Source: Typha latifolia
Lineage: Eukaryota > Streptophyta > Magnoliopsida > Poales > Typhaceae
Length of the DNA: 64,000 nt
NCBI GenBank assembly: GCA_019914945.1
Contig: CM034111.1
Coordinates: 1,984,001-2,048,000, forward strand
Reading direction: 5' to 3'
Position numbers and translations under genes: made by a program. Numbering within the stretch: the first letter of the stretch is position 1; every line of letters starts with the position of its first letter. Of this stretch, positions 33,930-49,961 are shown piece by piece. The notes below the pieces were generated by a model. That model made no database searches and was not told the origin of the DNA. It was given only the letters and a program-made list of their open reading frames with translations.

Positions 33930-36900
33930 CTAAGGCACAATTTCCTGATCAGTTGTCTCAATCCCCTCAGTGGATTTAATATCCTCTGGGGCATTTATTG
34001 TCATCTCTAGATTGCAATTGTCACCGTTGTTGGATGAGGTGCCTCCAGTCCCAAAGCGAACTGCAAGTCTGTCTAGCAGTTCCCTCCCATCTAACTGGGA
34101 AACCATGATGCTCAGATTGGTCTTGCCTTTCCAGCAGATAATGGCGATGGTGGAAGGATCCACCACAATGGTATCAGCATTATGATTTCCTGCAACAGCA
34201 TACACCTAGGGGTTAGGTGGAACAATAAAGATAGCCCAAATACAATAAAATGTCAGGGTAAACACAGAAGTGTCACCTTCACGCAGCATTACTACACAGC
34301 AACCAGGCATCAAGTTTGACGCCTCTTCACCGAGTTTTGCATCAACAAAATCTGCAAATTTCACAACCCTGTACTGTAGAAGGTGTTGAAAGTCCACTAA
34401 AGATGCACATAAATTCTGTTTGCTAATGTATGGAAGAAGCAATGGTAATCCTTCTGATGATAACCGAAATGAACATGGTGAGCCATCCTTAGATGATTGT
34501 CTCTCCTGGAGAGTCAAAGAAAAAGAGGAAAAACATCATCAATTCAGATAATCTAAATTTAGAAAGTTCAACTCTCGACATCAAAATAGTAATCAAGTTT
34601 ATATTGAGCTTGTTAATTGTTAACTATATATAAAATGAATAAGAGTTGGCTGCATCAAGAAACTAAAAATCCTCAAAGGAGCATACAATCAAGAAATAAT
34701 AGATTTTCATTATTGCTGACAACCAAGGTTTATATAAGGTTTCCTTTTAGAGTTTGAACATCTTTGTTTGAACTTCTCCCCTCCAATTATACCCATAAAG
34801 AATGGCAAGTAAAGGAGCTTCTCTTATAGACTTCAGTTTGAATATAAGGGAACAAACATCCACTCAATAGTTAAACATCTACATAAATCAAAAACTGAAG
34901 TCTCTTACAGACTTCAGTTTAAATATAAGGGAACAAACATCCACTCAATAGGTAAGGACTTACATAAACCAAAAACTGTCACTTGGGCCATCTAACTCAA
35001 ATTACCTTTTCTTTTCTTTTTATAATTTTAGGGTGATATTTTGTTCAATATCAACTAAAATCTGGGAATCTAGCAGAAGGTGCAAAAGCACTATCACTCC
35101 ATAATCCAGCCTTAAAAAAAGTCCAAACACCATATTTTCGGACTTCAACACAAGTTAAGATTTGCAATATACAATCTCAATCAATAAATACAACAAAAAA
35201 ACATAATCTAAACAGATAAAAGCACACTTAAGTTAATCAAATAAACTCACAAGCATGTAATGTTGTAGTGAAAGAACAAAAACAGATATCCAATTACTTT
35301 TTTTATGGACAACATTTAGTAAGCAGGATACAATCCACAGATAAAGAGCAGAATGATAATATCTAATGTAAAACTTCTTGATTAGGCATGTACGCAGGAG
35401 AGCAGAAGTCAATTATCATCTGGAAATGCATACAAAATTCTACATTGTAAGCTCGATAAGGTTTTTAAAATCATAAATGGTATCTCAATTTTACCAAAAA
35501 GAATAGCTAAACTGGTTTCAGAATTTTATCTACAGAAAACTTGTGATATGCACCTTTAGAAGCACTAAAACTGTGATACATGAAAAAAAAAAGAACACTT
35601 ACGAATATTTTCAGACCAAGAGAAGTTATCTTAAGCCGCTGTCCTACTTGGAAATTTAATTGGAGTAGATCATTTACTGACTTCGACACATAGTAGATTC
35701 TCTTGACATGGTTAGCATCATGATTACGAGTGACAAGATGACCACTAAGTGGAAACGATCCACTGATTCCATAGAAAGATATTATACTGTTAATAGTCAT
35801 TTCGTCTGTGAAAAATACAACGGGATCAACCCCTCTCCACTTGCTTTCCATCCTCTTTATATCTTTTGTTTCCACATGGCCACTCTCCACATTATCATAT
35901 TTTTCTCCTTCCATTGATGTCTTATCTTTGGCACACATGTCATCAGAACTTAAATTTGTTTCCATCTTCTTATCTGATAAGTCTAAATCAGCATCTGCCT
36001 CATCAGAGATCTGACAGTTATCTAAGGCATCTTCTGATGGCAAGATCTCTGACTGATTTTCATCCTTCAGGTCCACATTCATGTTTTCACAGTGTTTACG
36101 CCTAATATTAGTTGATTTGCTCGTACGATTCTCTAGAGAAGCTGCAAAAAATATATATATAGTTCTATAAGATACTTGTAAAGCAATCATTTAACAAAGT
36201 GAAAATTATCCTTGACATAACTTCTAAGACAAACAGAAGGGAAAAAAAGGAAGGCACTTGATCCTGAATTACCATGCAGGGGGGAAACCTTTTGAAGAAC
36301 AGCAATGAAAAATGCTCCACTATTTTGATCATGAGGAAGGATTCTCATGCAACGCTGAAGCGGAAAACTTGAAAATTCTGCTTTGCTGAAGGCAGCATCC
36401 TCATGAGATACACTTTTGCACGGAATTTCCCCTAATTTACTTTCTTCTTCAACATTCTCAGCAAAAGTGGTTTTTTCTTTGGGATTACTACAGTTACTTT
36501 CACATTCTATTCCCGGATGATCCTGATCTTCCACTAACTTGTTTATCACTTCCTTGCCTATGGTATTGTCAAGTATCTCTGCATCCTCTAGCACTGTATG
36601 ATTAACATTGCAGCTTTCACCAGATGGAAACATACTTGGCAAAATCGCATTCCTCCTATAGAGAGGGACATCATTGTAGGAGGCAATCCAAAGTCCTCTA
36701 TCTCGTACCTGAAATACAGTGAGGATATTGTCAGTTTAGAAACTAAAATCTAGATGCAACAAACAAATAATGATAAGAATCAATGAAGAGTATTGGAGTA
36801 TCCCCAATAAATCTGCACATGCAAATTTACTAGTATTCTAATGGAATTTTGGATTAAAAGGTTGGATGAGGACCAAAACAACAATCATAATCCACTGAAG

Positions 36901-39900
36901 CATCAGCATAGACAAGTAATAACGGCGTAAATATGCTGAATTAGCACCTAGGAAACACAATAACTTTCATACACTCATTGTATTTGTATCAAGGTAGGAT
37001 ACTCTTAGAATACTTCCAAGCATATATTGAATACTTCCTTAAAGTATCTGCTGTTTTAAAAAGAAAATTAACATTGTGAATAGTTCTCAGGTACTTCTTA
37101 GATGCTTTTGAGAATTCCATCAATAAGAGTCAAATTGAAAAAGTCTATTACCTTTCATTTCTTATCAGATCAAGAAGGTTTCTCTTTATGAAAAGATTAA
37201 GTTTGTTTGGATCTATATTAGGAAATCATGTTACACTAACCAATTTCTGTAGTTCGTAATGTACTATATAACATACGGGACCTTTTTTACCAATAGTACT
37301 TTTTTATGGATAAATTAGAGGTTTCCTTACATAAACAATCATACTCTACAATAATATGTAATTCCTCAATTACGAAAATGCAAATATACAAGTTCACTGA
37401 TATATATGTGTAAAAAAATATATATACATATATGAGTTACATATCCTAATCATATCGTGTCCTTATTTTTCAAGATTTGTCATACCAGCGTAGCCATATC
37501 TTATACCTATTCAATATTCGTATTCATACTTCATAGATCGGCATCCTTTGTAAAAGCATCAATATTCTACGATTTTGCGTGTCATGTTGTTGTTCTTTAA
37601 ATTGGCTCCATTTACTGCATCACCAAGTAACTAGACACCAGTCAAATTGAATAAGCATAAATTATGTGAATAGCCACTAAAGTTTTTATCAACCTAACAA
37701 ACATATAAGTCACAGTTGATTATATTCTGACTCTCGGTATGGAATTTTTAGCAAGTTTTATTCTAAAAATCAGAAGCTCAAGACCTAAATCAATATCATG
37801 TTGTGGATTCCCATGACAGCCTTGCTTATACAACCACTTACCAATAGTTTTTTTTTATTATTGACATCAATCAACAAGATTAATAAATTAGTCTTCATCA
37901 GGCGGAAATCATTCTATCATATAGAGCAGCAACTAGCTAAATGAAACAACAAACAAAAGAGAAATTATGAACTAGCAAACATTATGCATATTCAATGACC
38001 TTCCACGTCATGAGACCAGGACGACGGACCAAATCAGGTAGCTCACTGGAAACATCAAGAAGTTCAACAGAACCCCTGCTTCTTCGAAGCACCTAGAAGG
38101 AAGAAAATACATGGGTAATATACAAGGGAGAGAAAAGGCAAAATTTGCTTTTACAGAACTACATAATGTGGATGTGACAGAGAAGCACAATATTGCAACA
38201 ACTTAAATGTAGACAACTAAAAGGAGCCACTAAACTGAGAAGATTGATTAAAGAACATCAGTAGCGGAAATTACTTAACATGTAAAATAGAAACATTTAC
38301 ATTTATAAATTGACAGAAATTCCAATGTTTGCAGCATTTTTCTAAGATATTAATACATTCTAGAGAGATAAGATTTCCATGTCTGGTAAAAGGTTAGTTA
38401 TAGAACTTCCAAACCAATCTAAATAGCAATGAATGGTGCACATAAGGGAAGGCCTCAGGTGAAGTACTTATATCAATGAAATTAGTTTCTCCTAGAAGTA
38501 TTTCAAATTTAATCTACTTCCTAGATTCCCAGGATTTTGGAAACAATCTCTTCAAAAATGAAGGTAAAAACCTCTGCAGACCCCCACATAGGCAGGACAA
38601 TTATGCACTGGACATCCTTATTGGAATTCTGTAAGTCTAGTTCACAAGTGATTGATCCACTGTGTTCTAGCGAATAACCAGGAAAGGAAATGATAGGCTA
38701 ATGGAAATCAATGTCCAATGCACAAAAAACATCACAATGGTACTATTATCAAATTATATGAAATTCGTCACTGCATCTCTTTTCAGTTATAGCTGTAAGT
38801 TTCAATTTTCAAGTGCTTCAACCCTTCAAGTACAATTATTAAGTATTAGTTCTTCAGGCATAAATGGAATGCTACATATCAATACACTATAAGAAAATCT
38901 GTGATCTCAATATAAAAAGAAATATCAGATCTCCAGCAAACTAATAAGACATGTTAGAAATAAAGGTAAATACCTCAGCTACAACAGCCTCATTTTCAAC
39001 TGGATTCATTGAGCAAGTAGAATAAACCATCCTTCCACCCACTTTAAGCGAAGCTATACCTGCATAGTAATAACAATAGTGAATGAGCATAAAAAGTACA
39101 GATGTCTTCTTTCGAAAAGCATATCCTAGTAGTAAATAATTCAATATCAAAGGTCTTCCCTTGTGAGTTTAAATTCCTTATGTGATTCCCTAACATGGAA
39201 AAGAAACGAGTAAAAGTAACAGATAAAGAGAAAGCATACAAGACGGGTGCGGTTACCCAAATATAGAAGCATATGCAGAACTAACCATCATGTAGCGTCA
39301 GAACAAGGGAACAATTACTACAAAACATGACTTATGTGCTCTGGAATAATGTATATGCCAAAGTTGTTTCCATATTTTAGAGCCAACCTCTAATTTGCTT
39401 CAGCATGCTTTACCAGGAAGTCAGTAACAAAAGTAGAGGATGCTCATCAATATCTAATGGCGAATTCATATAGTCTAGCTTAGAGTCAAAAGGCTCCCAG
39501 CCTATTCAAATTCTGATCAATATTTACAGAAAAAGGGGCAAAAATTTAAAAAAAAAAGGTCTTATAAATTACACTTCAGGTATATCCGACCAAGTGCTAT
39601 GGGGAAGTGCTCTAAGAGTATATAGAGGGTTACACTGTTACACATAATGAGAAAATAACCCTTGAAGTTAAACTTAAAAAAAGTAGAATCATGAAACCAA
39701 AAAAAAGGTAAAGTAAGGCACAAAATTAATGCTACTTAATTAACTTTAAAATTGCTCCTAGGCATTGTTATAAATCTTTACCACGCATAGCAATCTCCAC
39801 CTGTAGACGATGAATCCCATTTCCCATCCCTGCATTCCTGAACATGTTTCATGTCTCTCAAAAGATAATTAAAGGGGAAAACGAGAAGTGTAACGTAAAT

Positions 39901-42900
39901 GAAGATCACTTATGTGGTGCAGTACCACTTTCTCCATATATCAGGAGCCTTGCGTAGGGTACCATCACCACTACAAGGAACATCACATAAAACACGGTCA
40001 AACTGCAAAATTTTTTTCTCAACTGTCTCTTGTCCCTTAGAAATCTCCACCTGACCCTTTGCCAAAGAACAACTAGGGAAGTGTTGAGCCTCATGATTTG
40101 TTACAATCAAGTTAGCAGTGCACATCCTCTTTGTCTGATGGATGAGAAGATTACATCTTTGAACATCAACATCATTAGCTATTACCTGAATTACAAAAGC
40201 CATAAAAAGATTCCCCACAAATATAGGATATATTAGACTTTATTTTATCATAGCATCTGATAAAGGGAGACTAAGAGATTTAAGAACGTACCAGCCCATT
40301 GGGAAGTAATCCAGGTTTTATTGATTGATGAATTATTTCAAGCAACTGGAAAGTTTTAGATCCTGGGGCTGCACACACTGCACATGAAAAAGCTTGATGA
40401 GAAGCAGACTTGCAAATTTCAGACTTGAAATATGACAAGGAACATTTTGCCATGTACAAAATAAACCATGATCTTGGGTACCAGGACAGCACAAATTTTC
40501 ATGCCTTGCAGTGGCACAGCATGGTGTTACACGAGGTGCACCAGGCCTTATCAGGTATTTGTGTGTGAGCATGGTATCGTACTGACATGCTGACAAGCAA
40601 CCAGCATAACCCCAAGCTGGGTGTATTTAGGAATGTTTATAATTTACAACATGATATGACTTTTTATGCGGGTGCACAGTAGTATTATATCTTATACCTA
40701 CTGTAACACTGGAAAATTGTTAATCAGAATGCATCAAAGATGGATTTTGTGGTAAGTGTGAATTACCTGCTATAAAAATTTCACAAATCACAATGGAATA
40801 AACAAAGCAAATAAGCAATGACTTGGTTGGTAGATAAACAAAACATACTATCAAGAATGTGGTGATCTGGTAGTACATCCAGGAACAACGGAGGCACCTA
40901 CAGCAATAATTCAAAAATTATTATACCTTTGCAGAATAACATTCAAATATAGAATAAGGATAAGGGTATTGGGGTAAATGAGGGTATCAAATCACATTTA
41001 GATTTACAGAAGGACCTTGCCAAAGATAGAACTAGATTTAGTAAAAGGTCCATGTGGAGCCAAAACCCAAATAGATAGGATCAAGGGCACCGTTGTTGTT
41101 GTAGGCTTGTAGCACACATTACAATAAACAGCTGCTATGGAGAATCATGCAATAGTCAAATGCATTACAAAGGAAGCCCACCATGCTAACTGCCTCTTGT
41201 CTTGTTATGTTGCCAATCTCATTCTCTAGCTTTAAGAACTCATGGAACCTGGAAATGACAGATGAAGGGCATGATCCAACAAGAGAAATCCAATGGTCAA
41301 TTTAAGCAAGTTGCTAATTATTAATTTCCATGGAAAAAATAGAGTATAAGATAACCTGTGCTAATAATAACACCTTTAGGCTTAATGTGGATGAATACAG
41401 TTCATAAAAAAGCATAAAAAATTTAGATGTAATGAGGTATTTCCCATTCAGCAAACATCTTGCATGAACTATTTCATATTATCATATGTCAAATTGCGAG
41501 ATCACATTTTGCGTTCATAAAAGGATGTCTGAATTAACATATTCCGCAACAAGCTTAGACATGATAAGTGTGCAGGACAATACCTCTCAAGTGCCTGGTT
41601 TTTCCTAAGTTGCATGCGAGAAAAATTCAAATGCCATGCAAGGTTCCCTGGATACCAAGGCAAAGGTCTGATGGCTTCCACTTCATATTCATCATTGACC
41701 TGTCAACATTCAGAAATAACTCAAAGTTTAATTTAGAATAACCCAAGTGTTTTAACTTTTTAACTTACGAGTCCAGAAAATTATTTAGTAATACAAATAA
41801 ATGGATTGCATGGAACCTCGGCACCAAGGGATTTCATGAAGTCATTTTCCATCTGTGATCGGATGTCCTCAAAGAATTGCCCGCTGCAAAAGTAATGGAT
41901 GAGCATAATTTATAATGACAGAGCCAAATATCAAGAAAACGAAACAAAGAAAGCATCATAACTTTTGAGGTTCTAAATAAGTATCTGGATTCTGTAAAAA
42001 CAATGTGGCGTCCATATTTTAAAAAAGACGTTTGTCTCATGCAATAGAACAGATAAGCTACACCCCAAAAACCTTGAAAGGAAATCAAATTGATAGAATA
42101 CTCATCACCATTTGACACTACATTGAAGTTTCCATTACTAACAATTCTTCTCCCAGCCACTGTACTTTGACAAATAATGCATAAATGAATAAATGGAATA
42201 TCTGAAATATATTTCAAACATGATAAAATAGTAAAAATTATGCTAAACCTAAAAATGGTGCTGATTTTGCAATAATTTGCTACCAGACTAAATGGTAACT
42301 TTGTTTATGATCACAATTGAAAGAAATTTACCTTGAATTAATTCTAAATGCTGCTGGCAATGGCTTTCGAAGAAAAGCAATAAATGTATCCCACTCATCT
42401 TCAGGAACAACTGCTTGCTCCTATAACACATTAAGAGATTTTTTTCAGAACCAACATGTAATATTATTAGTCATTTTTATAAGACAGATAATGAAAATTA
42501 GCTTATCAATACAAATAATTATCGATATCTAGTACCAGGATCATCAAAACTCAAGTCCCAGAAAAGAAAAAAGAATAAGATGAGCTCCTTGCTACATGCT
42601 TCGTAAGCCATGCACCAACACTACTTTCAATAAGTAAGTCGATAATAAGACTGCCATATGATATTTCCAATCAATAGCAAAAGACACCAAGGCAGACTAT
42701 CAAAAGTACAACAATCCCTGCATGGCACGTGAACAAATCAAAGGTATCAAATTCCCCCAATTCTAACTCCTTAAATAGATACCTACTAAGGTAAAACAAA
42801 CCTTGACCTCGAAAATTTTCGTCCAAATGAGCTAAGATGCTATTTCATGTCAACGTAGTACATATCGATAAGATATGATCCTGGATCGCATTAAGCACAG

Positions 42901-43221
42901 AATTCGACCGATTACAATACAAATGGAGAAAAAAGCATCTTCATCTAAAATGTATTTACGGCAAGTTTATCCACATGCAGAGGATTACTAATAATACTCT
43001 TCACATCAACAAGGCAAGCCCTAAGAACCGAGAACTGGATACTTTACCTTATAGTACTCGTCGAATCCATCGTTCTTAGTGGCAAATGGCTGCCAGGGAG
43101 GGTTGGCATTAGGGTTAGGTTCGTCGGGTCGAGTCTTCTTCGGGCCGTTCTTCCAAACGTTCTCGCGGCTCTGCTTGAAGTGCCTCCGCTGGGTGCGGCC
43201 GCGCTTTTGCCCGCCGCCCAT
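33930..43221 (-). CDS. TRM4: tRNA/RNA (cytosine-5)-methyltransferase, NSUN2/TRM4 type, 15 exons
   Basis: Coding exons on the minus strand: 43048-43221, 42332-42420, 41817-41883, 41584-41699, 41182-41248, 40849-40897, 40292-40377, 39926-40185, 39782-39837, 38974-39059, 38000-38092, 36273-36708, 35603-36141, 34277-34505 and 33930-34189. All are GT-AG and keep phase, giving 868 residues. The N-terminus is basic ([12 protein letters not shown]). The SAM-binding loop CAAPGSKT is at 189-196. The two NSUN cysteines are in [10 protein letters not shown] (Cys287) and [13 protein letters not shown] (Cys337), the second being the expected catalytic residue. A long acidic Ser/Glu/Asp-rich insert covers about residues 405-640. 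A C-terminal segment (about 680-820) resembles the family's terminal domain. The family makes m5C in tRNA, and in plants also in mRNA, mostly in the nucleus. The protein is somewhat longer than the Arabidopsis TRM4 proteins, because of the insert. Confidence 0.92.
34820..34979. repeat. Two-copy 81-bp tandem repeat in a TRM4 intron
   Basis: TCTCTTA(T/C)AGACTTCAGTTT begins at 34820 and again at 34901. The copies match for about 80 bases with roughly ten differences. The repeat lies in the intron between coding exons 13 and 14. Confidence 0.88.
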
Positions 43222-44956
43222 GCCGGCTTCCGTGTCGAGAGGGAATGGGTTGGTCGAAGAGTACCGTGGTGGAGGGAGGAGACAACGCCGTTAGAGGTTT
43301 TGTGGCGGTTTTAGCCTTTTTTTCGTTAGGGTTGCGTTTTGGGTTTTACTAGGTCGGGCCAGCTCCTGACAGGTATTTGGGCCGATATCAGGCCAGGCCT
43401 GGCCCATTCTTTGACAGACTTTGTTTCGGATCCGACCAGCGGCCGCCTCTTCTACGGACTGGGGTGAAAACATATCGGATTAACTCTGATCTGACTCAAC
43501 TTTGATCAGATTCGGATAAAAAATTTCTATTTGATTCAGATACGGATAGAAATTTATAATTAAAAAAAAATCGGATACGGGTCGGATATATTTTTTGGAT
43601 ACGGATATTGGATATCCGTTTACCCCTATATTTTTTTAAATAATTTATAGTTTTTAGTTTGATTATTTAAATAGTAAATATTAATATTGTTATTAATAAT
43701 AAGTTATAATTTATGGAGATTAATTTCTCTAATTTTACATATTTGACATACAAAAAATTTATTTGTTGTAAATCTCTTAATATTTTTATGTTAATTATAT
43801 CTAAATAAAATATTATAATTTTTTAAAATTCAGTCAATATCCGTTTAAGATCCGATGATATATCTAAAAATTATCCGTATCGGTTTAGTTAGGATGTAGT
43901 TTTAAATTTTGCTATTCATCCAATATCTGTATTTGAATTCGTATCCGGACTAAAAATATGAATTCAAATATCGATTGAGCACCGTGGAGTTTTAATATAG
44001 GCCTAATGCATTGTTAGATATACACTAACGTATCAATTTGTTCATATTGATTAGCAAACATACGGTGACAAATCTTTATAGTATCCAACCTAGCAAAATA
44101 ATTTAACCCGTCAGTAGTGCACATTTGATCGTGCTTGCTTTTAAGTATGCAGTCCATTTATATTCTCTTTCAGACATATTTGATGTGCTAGTATGTATTC
44201 AACGGCGTGCCTAAATCGATTAGAATAATTCAACATATATTAAATTCAAGTCGTATTTTGGCGGAAGGAGAGTGATAGTGGGGTGATGAAAGGTTTGACT
44301 ATTGTAGAGGAAGTAAGGAAAGGGAGATAACGATGGAGTGAGATTCCATAAGAGCTAACGTATTGATTCATTTAATCCGATGGCCCCGATTATATCTATT
44401 AATAATTCTGTGATCATGTGGAGTAAAAAGATTCTGAATCACTTGGCAGAAAAAGTGTGTCCACAAGTGGCCACAACTATAAGTAGACCTGAGACAATTG
44501 CCAGTATAAACTCACTGCACAGCTCATCCATAGGCCATAGGCCATGGCAAACTTATATTATACAAACCTACCCTCTTTGTAAATAAAGAAAGGATTGATG
44601 GTTGATGCCCATGAGTCCATGACTCATGAGGTCACTCACTGACCCAAGAGGCCAAACTAGAGTTCTCTATCGGGGCCGGGCCCACGTTGAACTCTCCAAA
44701 CAGGGAGTAAAGGAAAAATATGAAGCTCCTTTTTTCCTCCGAGGGCGAGGAGTGAATACCAATAGCCAACGCAACCACACCATTGGCCCTTTGCCCTTTG
44801 CCCTTTATACTCTTCCAGAGTTCCATTAAGTCCAATTCAATTCACCCCACCACCCATACCATCTTTATCCCCATTCAAGGCATCAAATATGGTGGATGCT
44901 GCTGCCTATTTCAACGCTTTACTCCCCGTGAACGAATCCCACACAAACACCAAACT
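43222..44956. other. Intergenic sequence between TRM4 and the peroxidase
   Basis: Contains the promoter of the minus-strand methyltransferase gene, an AT-rich block at about 43460-43980 with many variants of CGGATA (a pattern often seen in non-autonomous hAT-type elements, though no clear ends are visible), and the peroxidase promoter. No gene is supported. Confidence 0.45.
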
Positions 44957-46295
<1,339 letters not shown>

Positions 46296-46858
46296 TGAGA
46301 ATATGGAAGGAATATAGGTTAAAACTTAAAAGTTTACTGATATAACTGGCTCAGGAGATTCTCAACAATGTTAAGAGTTTATATTATAAATCCTAAGAAT
46401 TTGTTATGAGAAGAGAGTTATTGTATATTTTAAATTTTGAGTGTTGCAGAATGTTACTCTGTTTTAGTGTATAGCCAAAATTAGTTTGCAGCCAGCAACT
46501 TTTTGGAAATTGGAAATCCATTATCCCAATTATATAAGAACTCCATTGAGATAACAAATATATAAATTTAAATCTCTCTCAAATGATTTGATCCATATCC
46601 CAAATGTACACCGAAATTCAACTATGGTAAAATTTGGATGTAAGCTATCTATTTATAATTGACATCCTGAAAGACCACAAGTAGCAAAGACAAAAAATAT
46701 AGAGATTCATATAGCAAAATGTACCTTAGCAGTTCAATCTCAGATTTCAATAACAAGGGAAAGTTTAGTCCAATACAGAAATCAAGAAGGCAAAACTGTC
46801 TTAATCGAAGAGAAACAATATAGTAGGGGCATTGCTCTCCAACAACAAGCATCGCACC
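46296..46858. other. Spacer between convergent peroxidase and eS6 3' ends
   Basis: About 560 bases between the stop codons of two converging genes. It contains both 3' untranslated regions. No other feature is seen. Confidence 0.55.
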
Positions 46859-49429
<2,571 letters not shown>

Positions 49430-49961
49430 CTTGGATCGAGCCCCCCCAAAGCCGCAGCCGCGAGAAGTGACGAAAGGTTACAGCGACCGCTAGGGTTTTC
49501 TCCTCCGAAGTGCGAACTAGGGCTTCCATCCTCGAAGCTTATATAGTCGATTGAATAGCGCATGGCGTGGACCAAGACGGCTCGGGTTAATACTAGGGCT
49601 GGCCCGAACTCGAATTCGACCCGGCCCATTCCACAAACAAGCTGAGATCTATTAGCATAAATGCACAATTAGTCTATATACCCGTATCCAGAAATTATTA
49701 TGATGTCCATTATGTACAGATAAATATCCAAATATCAAATTATTTCATATTTATTTTTTAAATATAAATAACTTTTATGATTTATAGCACAATCAGTATA
49801 TGCATAACTGACCCAAAATTTAATAGATGGGAATCCTATTAGGATTTGGAACCAGAGACCTATATATATAAAGAGAGAGGAAGGAACGATGCAAACGAGT
49901 GGCTCGAGTAGTCGAAGCAAACAAGAACACGAGGAAGGCGAAGGGGATAGCTTCGACGTCC
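49430..49961. promoter_or_regulatory. Shared upstream region of RPS6 (-) and F-box gene (+)
   Basis: The two start codons face away from each other, 532 bases apart. On the RPS6 side, reading the minus strand: a telobox-like AAAACCCTAG (49490-49499), a second AGCCCTAG (49517-49524), a TATA-like CTATATAAG (49538-49546) and a site II ATGGGCC (49623-49629). Telobox plus site II is the usual combination for plant ribosomal-protein promoters. On the F-box side a TATA run lies at 49861-49873. Whether the halves are co-regulated is not shown. Confidence 0.7.
49861..49873 (+). promoter_or_regulatory. TATA box of the F-box gene
   Basis: TATATATATAAAG, followed by a GA-rich leader and about 89 bases to the ATG at 49962. 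Confidence 0.7.

Noticed and set aside
43460..43980. A complete hAT transposon
   Set aside because: Only subterminal-like motif clusters are visible; terminal repeats and a target duplication were not found, so it is kept as a finding, not a feature.
44783..44956. Upstream in-frame extension of the peroxidase
   Set aside because: It would place 58 residues before the signal peptide and needs no ATG that fits the leader; 44957 gives a normal secreted peroxidase.
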